DNA of 64,000 nt from CAYZJV01 sp964482325 (GCA_964482325.1 CAYZXD010000005.1:1-64000); one strand, 5' to 3'; counted from the first letter of the stretch, positions 15,501 through 25,040 are shown. Made by a program: numbers and translations. The notes: generated from the sequence alone by a model not told the origin.

Positions 15501-17957
15501 TTATACGCCAAGTCGCTGTATACGATTGAACTCTCCGTCGGTTCTGTTCTTCTTCACAGTATGACCAGCTAGCGGCACAATTTGTTCATGAATACTATCG
15601 ATGATTGTTTCGACCTGTGGGAAATAATAATCTTCCATTTCGGCAGGAGGAGTAATCCAGTTACGAGACCCTACCACTACAGGAGGAGCATCAAGGTAAT
15701 CAAAAGCTAATCTTCCCAGATTTGCTGCGACAGTCTGCAGATAACTTCCCCGTTCTGCACTGTCGGTCACCAGGATTGCACGACCTGTCTTTTTCACTGA
15801 ATCGACCAACATGTCGTATTTCAACGGATTGATCCAACGAAGATCGATGACTTCCGCTTCCACACCATATCGTTCTTTCAGAGCATCAGCTGCATCCATC
15901 GCTGTGTATAATGACGGCCCTAAAGCAATAATAGTAACGTCTTTTCCAGTTCTTCGAATAGCAGGTACCCCTTCAGGAATTTCATAGTATCCCGTAGGTA
16001 CTCCATCCTTCTCGAACCGTTCTCCAATACCATATAGCTTCTGACTTTCAAAGAATACGACAGGATCAGTACCACGTAATGCGTAATTTAGCATGCCCTT
16101 CACATCATAGGGTGTAGCTGGATACATGGCTTTCAATCCTGGGACGGAAGCTACCATACTCGTCCATTCCTGAGAATGCTGAGCTCCATACTTATTTCCT
16201 ACCGATACTCTGAGTACCAGCGGCATCTTCAGTACTCCAGCAGACATAGCCTGCCATTTCGGCATCTGATTGAATACTTCATCTCCGGCACACCCGAGGA
16301 AGTCACAGTACATGAGTTCAACAACAGCACGTCCACCGCTCATTGCATATCCAACTCCACTGCCAACAATGCCTGATTCTGCAATGGGAGCATTAAAGAA
16401 CCGATGATAGGGAAGCAACTCGGTAAGGCCACGATAACAGGCAAAAGATCCACCCCAGTCACGATGATCCTCACCATACGCAATCATAGTAGGATCGATA
16501 CTGAATCGATGAGCCATTGCTTCAAATACGGCATCCCGATACTGATACTGACGACTTGCCGGCAGCTCTTTTCCCGTTTCATCAAATGCATAGCGGGCTC
16601 TTCGGGCGATCTGCTGTACGCGGGGGTTTTCTTCCATCGGCTGCGAAATTTCACATGCCCGATCATCAAACTTTTCGACATTTCCGTTGCTGAACATTAC
16701 CTGCTCGATAAACTGCTCATCGACCATGGGACTGATTGCTTCGTCAACCGTAATCTCAAGTGCTTTTTTCATCTTTTCCAGGATGTTCTGACGCATAGCT
16801 TCGAGATCGTCCTGGGTTGCCAGTTCATTATCTACCAGGTACTGACCATAAGCGACAATGGGGTCTTGTGACTTAAAAGCTTCAAGCTCTTCGCGTGTCC
16901 GATACGTCATAGCATCAGAGGGGCTGTGACCGCTGAATCGGTAGGTGATGGTATCCATCATCACCGGGCCTTTCCCTTCCAGCAAAAGCTTTTTCTTTCG
17001 AGCAACCGCATCCGCCACCGCAAGGGGATTAAAGCCATCCACCCGTTCGGCATGCATGGCATCGGGGTTTACCCCGGCTCCCATACGGGCTGCAATTCCC
17101 ATTCCACCGGTTTCTCCGACCGGCTGACCACCCATACCGTAGAAGTTGTCAAATACATTCACCATATAAGGAGGAGCACCTGGCAGGTCATCCCAAAGGG
17201 TATGATACTGGTCCATCGCAGCCATTTGCATGGCTTCCCATACCGGTCCACGGGCAAGCGATCCATCACCAATATTTGCGATAACAATACCCTTTTTCCG
17301 ATTGATCTTTTTATAAAGAGCACTACCGAAAGCAATGGTACCGGAACCACCGACAATAGCGTTGTTCGGCATGCTTCCAAACGGTGCAAAGAAAGTGTGC
17401 ATGGAACCACCGAGGCCTTTGCTGAATCCCGGTGCTTTTGCATAGATCTCAGCGAGAGTACCATAGATGACGAAGTTCTCTGCAAGATCCTTTACATCAT
17501 TACCGCTGAAATGCTGTTTCACGATATCATAGGTTTGGCCGCCCATAAACTCCTGCATTACTTCGATCAAGTCTGATTCTTCCATTTTTGCTATGGCGGA
17601 AAGACATTTGGCGAGAATTTCACCGTGGCTGCGGTGTGAACCGAAGATAAAATCTTCAGGATCAAGATTCATTGCCTGTCCAACTGCTGCAGACTCCTGA
17701 CCGATGCTGAGGTGAGCAGGTCCCCGGTGGTTATAAGAAATCCCCTGATACACACCCTCACGCTTGATTGAATCGAGCATGGTTTCGAATTCTCTGATGA
17801 CCAACATATCGTAAAAGACACGAACCAATCGCTTTTTACCGTAGGTTTTCAATTCTTTGGTCACATTACCTGTATACTGATTCACCGGAATCTTCGGTAA
17901 AGAGATCGTCTCTTTCTTTCTCAGTTCTTTTGGATCAAATGATAGTTGTTTTGACAT
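15501..17957 (-). CDS. pyruvate dehydrogenase E1, alpha-beta fusion
   Basis: An 818-residue thiamine-diphosphate enzyme in which the alpha and beta chains, usually separate, are one polypeptide. Residues about 40-400 are the alpha part, with the TPP motif GDGS at 230-233 and the downstream NVFDN. The beta part starts near 470 (YRDAVFEAMAHRF) and includes GEDHRDWGGSF, FFNAPIAESGIVGSGVG and the C-terminal transketolase domain (VEAEVIDLRWINPL). It decarboxylates a 2-oxoacid and transfers the acyl group to lipoyl-E2. Association with E2, E3 and the adjacent LrgAB supports pyruvate, but acetoin or a branched-chain oxoacid remains possible. It is the last gene of the operon deoR-E2-E3-E1, 19 nt after E3. 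Confidence 0.88.
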   Translation of the reverse strand: MSKQLSFDPKELRKKETISLPKIPVNQYTGNVTKELKTYGKKRLVRVFYDMLVIREFETMLDSIKREGVYQGISYNHRGPAHLSIGQESAAVGQAMNLDPEDFIFGSHRSHGEILAKCLSAIAKMEESDLIEVMQEFMGGQTYDIVKQHFSGNDVKDLAENFVIYGTLAEIYAKAPGFSKGLGGSMHTFFAPFGSMPNNAIVGGSGTIAFGSALYKKINRKKGIVIANIGDGSLARGPVWEAMQMAAMDQYHTLWDDLPGAPPYMVNVFDNFYGMGGQPVGETGGMGIAARMGAGVNPDAMHAERVDGFNPLAVADAVARKKKLLLEGKGPVMMDTITYRFSGHSPSDAMTYRTREELEAFKSQDPIVAYGQYLVDNELATQDDLEAMRQNILEKMKKALEITVDEAISPMVDEQFIEQVMFSNGNVEKFDDRACEISQPMEENPRVQQIARRARYAFDETGKELPASRQYQYRDAVFEAMAHRFSIDPTMIAYGEDHRDWGGSFACYRGLTELLPYHRFFNAPIAESGIVGSGVGYAMSGGRAVVELMYCDFLGCAGDEVFNQMPKWQAMSAGVLKMPLVLRVSVGNKYGAQHSQEWTSMVASVPGLKAMYPATPYDVKGMLNYALRGTDPVVFFESQKLYGIGERFEKDGVPTGYYEIPEGVPAIRRTGKDVTIIALGPSLYTAMDAADALKERYGVEAEVIDLRWINPLKYDMLVDSVKKTGRAILVTDSAERGSYLQTVAANLGRLAFDYLDAPPVVVGSRNWITPPAEMEDYYFPQVETIIDSIHEQIVPLAGHTVKKNRTDGEFNRIQRLGV

Positions 17958-17976
17958 GATTATGCTCCTGATTCCC

Positions 17977-19329
17977 TTAAAGGGTATGATCTATTGAAAA
18001 CAGCGCATCCTTGATAACCTCAGATACACTGGGGTGAGGAAATACTACTTCCTTCACGTCTTGTATGCGCAATTCTGACTCGATGATAGAGGCAGCCCCC
18101 CAGATGATTTCGCTGCTGTACGATCCGAGTAGATGAATACCGAGAATGACCTTGGTGTGCTTGTCGGCTACGACCTTACACAAACCGCCTGAGCGTTTAC
18201 CCTGCTCGGCGAGGAAACGGCCATTTGCTCGCATTTGAACGGTTGCAGTGACAATCTCTTTTCCCTGCTCTTTTGCCGCCTGCTCTGTAAGACCGCATCC
18301 AGCAGCTTCAGGATTACTATAGACGGCCCAGGGTATGGCGTGGTAACGCATCCGCTGCTTTCGCTCTCCATACAGGTGAGCAATCACCACATCTGCCATA
18401 CGCGAAGCTGAGTGAGCCAGCAGTGATTTCCCATTTACATCTCCGATAGCATACACATGGGGAACATTCGTCTTGAGATACTCATCAACTACGATGCCCG
18501 TGCGAGCAATATCGAGATGTAACGCCTCGAGATTTTGTGTGTTAGCTCGACGCCCTACGCTCATCAATACCTGCTGAGCAGCTATCGATTGCTCGACTCC
18601 CTGTGCATCAACATAATGAACTGCATCAGAAGTGATTTTCGTGACCTTGCAACTCAGATGGAAATCGACTTCCTTCATTTCACGACGCATGAGCTTGGCA
18701 AATTCGGTATCCACCATCGGTAGAATTTCATCCATCATCTCCACAACAGTTACTTTCACACCGACAGTGGAAAAGAATGAAGCAAACTCAATACCGATCA
18801 CTCCCCCGCCGATGATGACCATAGATTCGGGAAGCTCCTTCAGTGTAAGTACTTCATTACTCGTCATCACGTGATCAAGATCACTACCCGGGATAGGAGG
18901 AACCACCGGGGAACTTCCCGTGGCTATAATGAGATCCTCAGTCTGGTAAACCGTATCGGCTACCTGAACATGGTGAGCATCAAGGCAGGTAGCTTCACCG
19001 CGAACCACGGTAACCTTCGCCTGTTTCATAAGAAATTGAATACCGCTGCGCAAGGTTTCAATCGTCTGCTGTTTCCAGGTCATGGCAGTAGAGAGATCAA
19101 AACTTACTGCAGTTGCCTTCACTCCCCGATCTTCACTATTTCGGGCATGATCATACATTTTTGCCGAATTTAACAGACTCTTGGTGGGTATGCACCCCCA
19201 ATTGGTACAGACACCTCCAAGTTCTTCCTTTTCTATAAGCAATACCCGTTTCCCGAGCATCCCTGCCCGTTCGGCAGCAACATAGCCACCAGGTCCGGCT
19301 CCTATCACAATAAGATCAAATATATCCAT
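17977..19329 (-). CDS. lpdA: dihydrolipoyl dehydrogenase (E3)
   Basis: A 450-residue flavoprotein disulfide reductase. The FAD site GAGPGG is at residues 10-15, the redox-active pair is Cys41/Cys46 in GGVCTNWGCIPTK, the NAD-binding GGGVIGIEFAS lies near 175, and the C-terminal catalytic HPSVSE histidine is near 431. It reoxidises the dihydrolipoyl arm of E2 with NAD+. The redox motif has Thr-Asn-Trp between the cysteines, where canonical E3s usually have Leu-Asn-Val; this variant occurs in some E3s. It lies between E2 and E1, 9 nt after E2. Confidence 0.95.
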   Translation of the reverse strand: MDIFDLIVIGAGPGGYVAAERAGMLGKRVLLIEKEELGGVCTNWGCIPTKSLLNSAKMYDHARNSEDRGVKATAVSFDLSTAMTWKQQTIETLRSGIQFLMKQAKVTVVRGEATCLDAHHVQVADTVYQTEDLIIATGSSPVVPPIPGSDLDHVMTSNEVLTLKELPESMVIIGGGVIGIEFASFFSTVGVKVTVVEMMDEILPMVDTEFAKLMRREMKEVDFHLSCKVTKITSDAVHYVDAQGVEQSIAAQQVLMSVGRRANTQNLEALHLDIARTGIVVDEYLKTNVPHVYAIGDVNGKSLLAHSASRMADVVIAHLYGERKQRMRYHAIPWAVYSNPEAAGCGLTEQAAKEQGKEIVTATVQMRANGRFLAEQGKRSGGLCKVVADKHTKVILGIHLLGSYSSEIIWGAASIIESELRIQDVKEVVFPHPSVSEVIKDALFSIDHTL

Positions 19330-19338
19330 TTCAGCCTC

Positions 19339-20673
19339 CTAGCGTGCCATCAGCAAATCTATCGATGCAATATTTGCACAGAGTGCCTGGAGGAATCGTG
19401 CTGCCGGGGCACCATCTACTGCCTGGTGATCAATAGTCAGCGAAAGACCGATATGAGGAACAAAGACCACATCACCATCTTCCTCTTCGACAGGCCGCAA
19501 ATTGATGCCACCGACTCCAAGAATCGCTACTTCGGGTACATTCAGGACAGGAGTAAAATACTCAATGCCCATAGCTCCAAGATTGGAAACCGTAAAGGTT
19601 CCTCCCGTCAGATCTTCACTCTGAGCCTTCCCTTCGACACTCAATGAGGCAAGACGCTTGGCCTCATCTGAAAGTGATTGCAGAGAGAGCTGATCAGCAT
19701 ATCTGACTACAGGAACCAACAAGCCTTTCGGTGTGTCGACTGCAAACCCGAGATGGACATGTGAGAAAGTCTCAATGGTGTCACCTAGAAAATGACTGTT
19801 CATAAACGGATACTGTAGTAAAGTTCGCGACACGGCAAAGAGCACAAGATCATTGATGGATATCTTTTGCAGCCCGAGTTGCGGATCACTGGTTTTCAGC
19901 CGTGAGCGGAGCATTTTCAACTGAGAAGCATCACATTGCGCATGTAAGGTCAATTGTGCAGTCTGTGCTAATGACTCATGCATTCTGCGCGCAGTTACCT
20001 TTCGTACACCCTTTACTGCAACCGAGCTAACCGGTCCGGGGAATGAAGCATCTGGTGCAGGTACTGCTGTTTTGGAGAGATCTGCTGTGACAATGCGACC
20101 ACCGATACCACTACCTGAAGAGGGAACAGCTATATGCTGATTCATAGCGGCTTCCCGCGCTGCGGGTGAAAGAGGCTCCCTGCCTTCAGCAGACTTGAGG
20201 ACATCACGTTCAATGATCCGACCTTTCGGTCCCGTAGGAGCAATCGAATCAAGTACTATACCCATCTCAGCTGCTGCATGTCGTGCACGGGGGGATGCTC
20301 CCATACCGCTCTGCTCAGAAACCGGTTGCGTTACCACTGGAGCTTCCGGCAGTTTTTCCGGTACTCCCTGTTTTTCTTCAGGTGCAGGACCTTTTTCAGG
20401 TACTGACTTTTCGGTGGTTGTCAAAACCTGTTCTCCCGGTTCTCCGACCACCAGTATCGGTTGCATAACCAGTACTTCATCATCAACTGCGTACAACCGC
20501 TTCAGTACCGTGCCTTCAGCAGTGGATTCAACATCAATGGTCGATTTATCGGTTTCAGCTTCACAGATGATATCGCCGACAGAAACTGTATCGCCTTCTG
20601 ATACTTTCCAGTCAACAATGATACACGATTCCACCGAATTTCCTTGTTTCGGCATGACTACTTCAGTTGCCAT
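19339..20673 (-). CDS. dihydrolipoyllysine acetyltransferase (E2)
   Basis: A 444-residue E2. The N-terminal lipoyl domain carries the modified lysine at K43 in AETDKSTIDVES. A proline/glutamate-rich linker follows (about 85-125), then two peripheral-subunit-binding domains in tandem at about 126-161 (SPRARHAAAEMG) and 168-203 (LSPAAREAAMNQH). The C-terminal catalytic domain ends with the HQAVDG active-site motif. E2 carries acyl groups from E1 to CoA and forms the core of the complex. The ATG at 20673 is chosen because AGGAG lies five nt upstream; a GTG two codons earlier would overlap it. It starts 21 nt after the DeoR regulator gene. Confidence 0.92.
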   Translation of the reverse strand: MATEVVMPKQGNSVESCIIVDWKVSEGDTVSVGDIICEAETDKSTIDVESTAEGTVLKRLYAVDDEVLVMQPILVVGEPGEQVLTTTEKSVPEKGPAPEEKQGVPEKLPEAPVVTQPVSEQSGMGASPRARHAAAEMGIVLDSIAPTGPKGRIIERDVLKSAEGREPLSPAAREAAMNQHIAVPSSGSGIGGRIVTADLSKTAVPAPDASFPGPVSSVAVKGVRKVTARRMHESLAQTAQLTLHAQCDASQLKMLRSRLKTSDPQLGLQKISINDLVLFAVSRTLLQYPFMNSHFLGDTIETFSHVHLGFAVDTPKGLLVPVVRYADQLSLQSLSDEAKRLASLSVEGKAQSEDLTGGTFTVSNLGAMGIEYFTPVLNVPEVAILGVGGINLRPVEEEDGDVVFVPHIGLSLTIDHQAVDGAPAARFLQALCANIASIDLLMAR

Positions 20674-20694
20674 AAGCACTCCTCATTTCTATTT

Positions 20695-21447
20695 TCATAC
20701 AATAATTACCTGTACTCCCATATCGCGAATACGCTCTATCACCTGCGTATCAAGTCTGTCATCAGTGATCATGATGGAAATATCTGACAACGGAAGAATC
20801 TTGACAAATCCATGATTGCCGAACTTGGACGAATCGGCAACGAGTACCCGAACCGTAGCTTGACGCCACATCTGTCTGACGATCTCAGCATTTTCCATCA
20901 GATGGGTGGTTAACCCGTGCTCCAAGGTAAGTCCATCAGTTCCCGTAAACATATAATTTACATGGTACTCCTGGAGTTGCCGAAGCGCTGCCGGTCCTAC
21001 CAACGCCTCCGCCGAGGGGCGAAATTCTCCTCCCACGAGAGTCAGCTGTATGTTCGGATTGATGCGGACGTATGGGACGAGCAATGTTGAATTGGATACG
21101 ATATGGACATCATGCTTTCCCAGTAGGTATCGCACAATCAGGGCATTTGTCGTTCCATTGGAAATCATAATCTGATCACCATCTGAAACAAAATCTGCTG
21201 CAGCTTTGGCAATCTTCTCTTTGATTTCCACATTTGTCGATTGCTTTTCCGCAAGAAGCGGGTGATACGCTGTCATAGCACCACCACGTGTTCGGACAAT
21301 CACGCCCTTAGTAGCTAACGAACGGAGATCCGAGCGAATCGTTACAGAAGAAACTCCTAAGCGGCTGCTGAGCGTGGAGACGGCAATCTCACCTCCAGAG
21401 TTGAGGAGTTCTACTATTGCCGATTCTCGAGCTGAAAGGCCTATCAT
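20695..21447 (-). CDS. DeoR-family regulator of the PDH operon
   Basis: A 250-residue DeoR-type regulator with an N-terminal winged HTH (LSARESAIVELLNSGGEIAVSTLSSRLGVSSVTIRSDL, residues about 4-41). The C-terminal sugar-phosphate-isomerase-like effector domain has the DeoR hallmark NGTTNALIVRYL and the LVGGEFRPSAEALVGP segment. The start at 21447 is chosen for GGAG nine nt upstream; earlier in-frame ATGs lack a ribosome site and would add a non-homologous tail. As first gene of the deoR-E2-E3-E1 operon, divergent from lrgAB, it probably controls both units in response to a phosphorylated metabolite, which is inferred from context. Confidence 0.85.
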   Translation of the reverse strand: MIGLSARESAIVELLNSGGEIAVSTLSSRLGVSSVTIRSDLRSLATKGVIVRTRGGAMTAYHPLLAEKQSTNVEIKEKIAKAAADFVSDGDQIMISNGTTNALIVRYLLGKHDVHIVSNSTLLVPYVRINPNIQLTLVGGEFRPSAEALVGPAALRQLQEYHVNYMFTGTDGLTLEHGLTTHLMENAEIVRQMWRQATVRVLVADSSKFGNHGFVKILPLSDISIMITDDRLDTQVIERIRDMGVQVIIV

Positions 21448-21487
21448 ATTGATACTCCATGGTACAAAATTCTTCGTTACGCTTTCG

Positions 21488-21551
21488 ATACTATTACTTT
21501 TCACTTTCATTTGCAAGTACTTTTGAAAATTTCATGAACATCACAAAGAAT
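21488..21551. promoter_or_regulatory. divergent deoR/lrgA control region with TTTCA repeats
   Basis: A minus-strand promoter for the PDH operon is TTGCAA (21511-21516), 17 bp, TAGTAT (21488-21493). Its spacer reads TTTTCAC-TTTCAT, and further TTTCAT/TGAAAA elements follow to 21535, the direct-repeat style seen in operators of several DeoR-family proteins. A plausible plus-strand promoter for lrgA is TTGAAA (21523-21528), 17 bp, AAGAAT (21546-21551). Binding of DeoR here could govern both directions. Confidence 0.5.
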
Positions 21552-21592
21552 AACTTGCACAAGAGTCATCAAGAAAGATACATTAGCTGAAC

Positions 21593-21985
21593 ATGAATCG
21601 TCAGTTAGGTACTATTTCATCACTGTTTCAACAAATCACTCTGCTTTCCTTGGTAGCTCTCGGAGGCACAATCATAGCCAAGCTGCTACCGATTACCGTT
21701 CCTCAGAGTATAGTCGGCATGCTGCTCCTCCTTGCTCTCCTCACTGTACGGATAGTTCGTATTGAACAGCTACAATCAATAGCCCATCTCCTTCTGGCCT
21801 ATATGGGATTGCTTTTTATTCCCCCGGTAGTATCCATTGCCGAACATATGGCGCTGCTTGATAATCACCTGATCCGATTTGTCATCGTCTGTATACTCAG
21901 TACCATGCTCACCTTCAGTGCGGCACTTTTCAGTGCCAAGCTGACGGTACTGATACAAAAACGGGTACGGAGACTTTCAAAATGA
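21593..21985 (+). CDS. lrgA: LrgA/CidA-family membrane protein
   Basis: A 130-residue integral membrane protein with about four hydrophobic helices and the family PQSIVGMLLLL segment near 36-46, followed by a positively charged C-terminus. LrgA/CidA proteins were first described as holin-like. With LrgB they form pyruvate transporters in Bacillus subtilis (PftAB) and Streptococcus mutans. The ATG has only a weak Shine-Dalgarno. The stop overlaps the lrgB start by 4 nt, which indicates coupled translation and a two-subunit complex. Divergence from the pyruvate dehydrogenase operon favours the pyruvate-transport role. Confidence 0.85.
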   Translation: MNRQLGTISSLFQQITLLSLVALGGTIIAKLLPITVPQSIVGMLLLLALLTVRIVRIEQLQSIAHLLLAYMGLLFIPPVVSIAEHMALLDNHLIRFVIVCILSTMLTFSAALFSAKLTVLIQKRVRRLSK

Positions 21986-22650
21986 GCGAATCAGTTTTCG
22001 GTATTGCTTTAACCCTGGTAGCCTATATGGGAGCCCGTGCTCTCGTGCGGAGATTTCCCTCTTCACTGCTTAATCCAACTATAATCGGCGCATTATTCTG
22101 TATTGCTGTGCTGTACATCCTGGGAATTCCTATCTCGGATTACCTGCTTGGCGGTAACTTGATTATGATGTTGATCTTCCCGGCAACCATCTGTTTAGCT
22201 CTTATGGTGTATCAACATCGTGAACAACTGAAACAGCATCTGTTACCCATACTCGTCGGGTGTACGGTGGGAGCTGTCGTATCAATTTTCAGTGTTCGAT
22301 ATCTCAGTGAACTGTTCGGGCTTTCCGAATTGCTCACTCAGTCATTACTGGTAAAATCGGTTACCACTCCCATCGCCATTGAACTCGCTGTGCTGGTCTC
22401 AGGAGATGTTTCGATAACAGTACTTGCGGTTATGCTGACTGGTATAACGAGTCCCATTGTCGGGCCGCTGCTCTTTAAACTGTTTCGTATCACCGATCCT
22501 GTACTGCAAGGTATCGCTATGGGGACTGCATCGCATGCAATCGGCACATCCCGGGCGATGGAAATGGGCCCGGTCCAGGGAGCGCTTAGCAGTATCGCAT
22601 TAGTGGTTACCGGTGTGGTCACGATGATACTCATAGTTGTGTTGTTCTGA
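21982..22650 (+). CDS. lrgB: LrgB/CidB-family membrane protein
   Basis: A 222-residue polytopic membrane protein with roughly six to seven hydrophobic helices. It carries the family motif KSVTTPIAIELA near 128-139 and the conserved GTASHAIGTSRAMEMG segment near 180-195. It is the partner subunit of LrgA, probably in a pyruvate or small organic acid uptake system. The ATGA overlap with lrgA couples the two. Its last 51 bp overlap the 3' end of the convergent AraC-family gene, leaving no room for a terminator. Confidence 0.88.
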   Translation: MSESVFGIALTLVAYMGARALVRRFPSSLLNPTIIGALFCIAVLYILGIPISDYLLGGNLIMMLIFPATICLALMVYQHREQLKQHLLPILVGCTVGAVVSIFSVRYLSELFGLSELLTQSLLVKSVTTPIAIELAVLVSGDVSITVLAVMLTGITSPIVGPLLFKLFRITDPVLQGIAMGTASHAIGTSRAMEMGPVQGALSSIALVVTGVVTMILIVVLF

Positions 22651-23448
22651 ACCGAGAGTCTGTACGTACTTTTTTCGATAGAACGTAGGAGCCAAGGATG
22701 TTTTCATCTTGAATTGGCGACTGAAGTGGAATTCACTTGAAAAACCCAATTTTTCCGCTATCTCTTTTACTGATAATTCTGTACAGGTAAGTAAGGCACT
22801 TGCTGCTTCAATTTTCAGATGTGTATAGTACTTCATAGGAGTCTGATGCATATACCGTGAAAAAAGGCGAATGATATAAGCTTCACTCAGGTTCAAGGTG
22901 TGAGCAAGATCGGCAAGTGTAAGCCGACCCATTACCTGATGCTGCATTACCTGGAGTGCTCGTTCAAGGTGTCGATTCGATGATCCCGGCAGAATTACTT
23001 GGGGTTTCTTTTCCAACAGATAGAGAAGGGAACACAACTGATGACAGGCAGATTGCCGATAATTTGTCGTATCAGCTCGTCCCCGATCCTGCATTTCCTC
23101 AAAGAAAAATCGGTAATTGGTCCCGATATAAAACGGCGAATTCGATTGGAGGGAATACATCAACCTGATCAGGTCCTGTTCCGATGGATCTACCTGAATG
23201 AGCACGGCATAATAGGTTACCGGATCATCTGCATGAGCCCGGATGGCGTGAACGGTTTGCGCTGTGGTGACAAAGAGTGAACCTGATGTAAGGGTGTAGG
23301 TGGAATTGCCATTACGGAACTCTCCATCACCGCCGAGAAAATAATGAATTTCGTACTCATGCTCTGCATGAGCGTGGGTCCTGCCATGCCAGCGCAACTC
23401 GCTTCGGGTGTGCATCTGATAGACAAATACCGCATCCAACATTTCCAT
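22600..23448 (-). CDS. AraC-family regulator next to xylose genes
   Basis: A 282-residue regulator with an N-terminal cupin-type sensor (HAHAEHEYEIHYFLGGDGEF, GSLFVTTAQTVHAI) and a C-terminal double HTH (LTLADLAHTLNLSEAYIIRLFSRYM and VKEIAEKLGFSSEFHFSRQFK). It is divergent from xylB/xylA, so a xylose-responsive activator is the natural inference. The start is uncertain: the ATG at 23448 and one two codons later both lack a good ribosome site. The C-terminal dozen residues (NYEYHRDHTGNH) extend past the AraC domain and are encoded within the antisense of lrgB. Confidence 0.82.
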   Translation of the reverse strand: MEMLDAVFVYQMHTRSELRWHGRTHAHAEHEYEIHYFLGGDGEFRNGNSTYTLTSGSLFVTTAQTVHAIRAHADDPVTYYAVLIQVDPSEQDLIRLMYSLQSNSPFYIGTNYRFFFEEMQDRGRADTTNYRQSACHQLCSLLYLLEKKPQVILPGSSNRHLERALQVMQHQVMGRLTLADLAHTLNLSEAYIIRLFSRYMHQTPMKYYTHLKIEAASALLTCTELSVKEIAEKLGFSSEFHFSRQFKMKTSLAPTFYRKKYVQTLGSEQHNYEYHRDHTGNH

Positions 23449-23533
23449 ATGTCAATAATATGCATGACTGTGCAATTTTGTCTATTCATTACAGATTCCA
23501 ATTATGTTCATGATAAGCATACGGGAGGAACCT

Positions 23534-25027
23534 ATGGCATTAGTGGCAGGGATTGACGTAGGAACACAAAGCACCAAAGTAATCATTTATGATACGCAAC
23601 AGAAAACCATTATCGCTGAACAGAGTGCACCGCATCAGATCATCAGTAAGGGTGATGGAACTAGGGAACAGAAAGCCTCTTGGTGGACCGATGCCATCAC
23701 TAACTGCTTTTTATCCATCGATGCATCGGTACGCAAGCAGATAGCAGCTATCGGCGTATCAGGTCAGCAACACGGATTTGTTCCTGTTGATGTCTCAGGC
23801 AATGTGTTGCACACGGTAAAACTATGGAATGACACCTCAACCGTACGCGAGTGTCAGATGATTACCGATTGTGCCGGTGGAGAGTCATCACTTCTTGCTC
23901 AAGAGGGGAATCTGATACTTCCTGGATATACCGCATCAAAAATTTTGTGGTTAAAACATCATGCCCCCCAAGCCTATTCCCAGCTTGCACACATCCTATT
24001 ACCCCATAACTATATTAATTTCTGGCTTACCGGGACCTACACATGTGAATATTCGGACGCTTCTGGAACTGCGTTGTTTGATACCCGCAAAAGAACATGG
24101 TCAAAACGCCTTTTTGCCTGTATTGATACTGAAAGAGATTTAACTCAGATGTTCCCGCCCTTCATTGATGCTCATGAGGCAGCAGGAACTGTCACCGGTG
24201 AAATTGCAGAACTGCTGGGAATTCCTGCAGGTACTCTGGTATCCTCAGGAGGTGGCGATAATATGATGAGTGCCATTGGTACCGGATCCGTAACTGAAGG
24301 AACCCTCACCATGAGCTTAGGTACTTCAGGGACTATTTTTGGTACATCTGATCGGCCAATTGTCGATGATCAGGGATATCTTGCTCTTTTTTGCAGTGCT
24401 ACCGACAGCTGGCTTCCCCTCCTGTGCACCATGAACTGCACGGTGGCAAGTGAATTGAGCCGTCACCTCTTCGGTCGCAGTATTTCCCAATTTGATGCTA
24501 TTGCTTCACAAGCTCCTATCGGCTCTGATGGGGTGATTATGCTCCCCTACTATAATGGAGAACGTACCCCCAATCTCCCGCGGGGAAAAGGATGCATCAT
24601 GGGGTTGCATGCATCAAATATGACCGAAGCAAACATATTTCGAGCTGCTTTGGAATCTGCAATTTTCGGATTGAAACTCGGCCTCGAAATCTTTGAAGAT
24701 CTCGATTATCATGCACGAGAGATTCGTCTGATTGGCGGTGGCGCGAAATCATCGCTCTGGCGTTCCTTAGTTGCCAATATCTGCAATATAACGGTGGTGA
24801 GACCGCAGGTGACGGAAGCGGCTGCTTTCGGTGCTGCACTCCAGGCATATTGGTGCCTGTGCCATCATCACAGAGAGCACCTCACGATCAAGGAAATCAC
24901 TGACGAACATGTTGCCATTGATCCACAAGGGATATCTATTCCCGTTGCATCAGATGTTGAGTCTTATCGTTCTGTCTACGAAAATTACCGTAAATATGCA
25001 AATACAGTCGAACCGTTATTCAAATGA
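23534..25027 (+). CDS. xylB: xylulokinase
   Basis: A 497-residue FGGY-family kinase. The N-terminal phosphate-1 motif is AGIDVGTQSTKVIIYD, GVSGQQHGFVPVD near 76-88 is typical of xylulokinases, and the C-terminal ATP site is LIGGGAKSSLWRSLVANI near 405. It converts D-xylulose to xylulose 5-phosphate. The start at 23534 is chosen for GGGAGG with five-nt spacing; an earlier in-frame ATG has no such site. It is followed after 13 nt by xylA, so the order is kinase then isomerase. No xylose transporter is within the window. Confidence 0.94.
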   Translation: MALVAGIDVGTQSTKVIIYDTQQKTIIAEQSAPHQIISKGDGTREQKASWWTDAITNCFLSIDASVRKQIAAIGVSGQQHGFVPVDVSGNVLHTVKLWNDTSTVRECQMITDCAGGESSLLAQEGNLILPGYTASKILWLKHHAPQAYSQLAHILLPHNYINFWLTGTYTCEYSDASGTALFDTRKRTWSKRLFACIDTERDLTQMFPPFIDAHEAAGTVTGEIAELLGIPAGTLVSSGGGDNMMSAIGTGSVTEGTLTMSLGTSGTIFGTSDRPIVDDQGYLALFCSATDSWLPLLCTMNCTVASELSRHLFGRSISQFDAIASQAPIGSDGVIMLPYYNGERTPNLPRGKGCIMGLHASNMTEANIFRAALESAIFGLKLGLEIFEDLDYHAREIRLIGGGAKSSLWRSLVANICNITVVRPQVTEAAAFGAALQAYWCLCHHHREHLTIKEITDEHVAIDPQGISIPVASDVESYRSVYENYRKYANTVEPLFK

Positions 25028-25040
25028 AAAGGAGTGAAAA

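Noticed and set aside
16926..17576. A 216-residue plus-strand open frame inside the pyruvate dehydrogenase E1 gene
   Set aside because: It is antisense to a clearly conserved enzyme, has no ribosome site and no recognisable domain; it is a by-product of the codon pattern.
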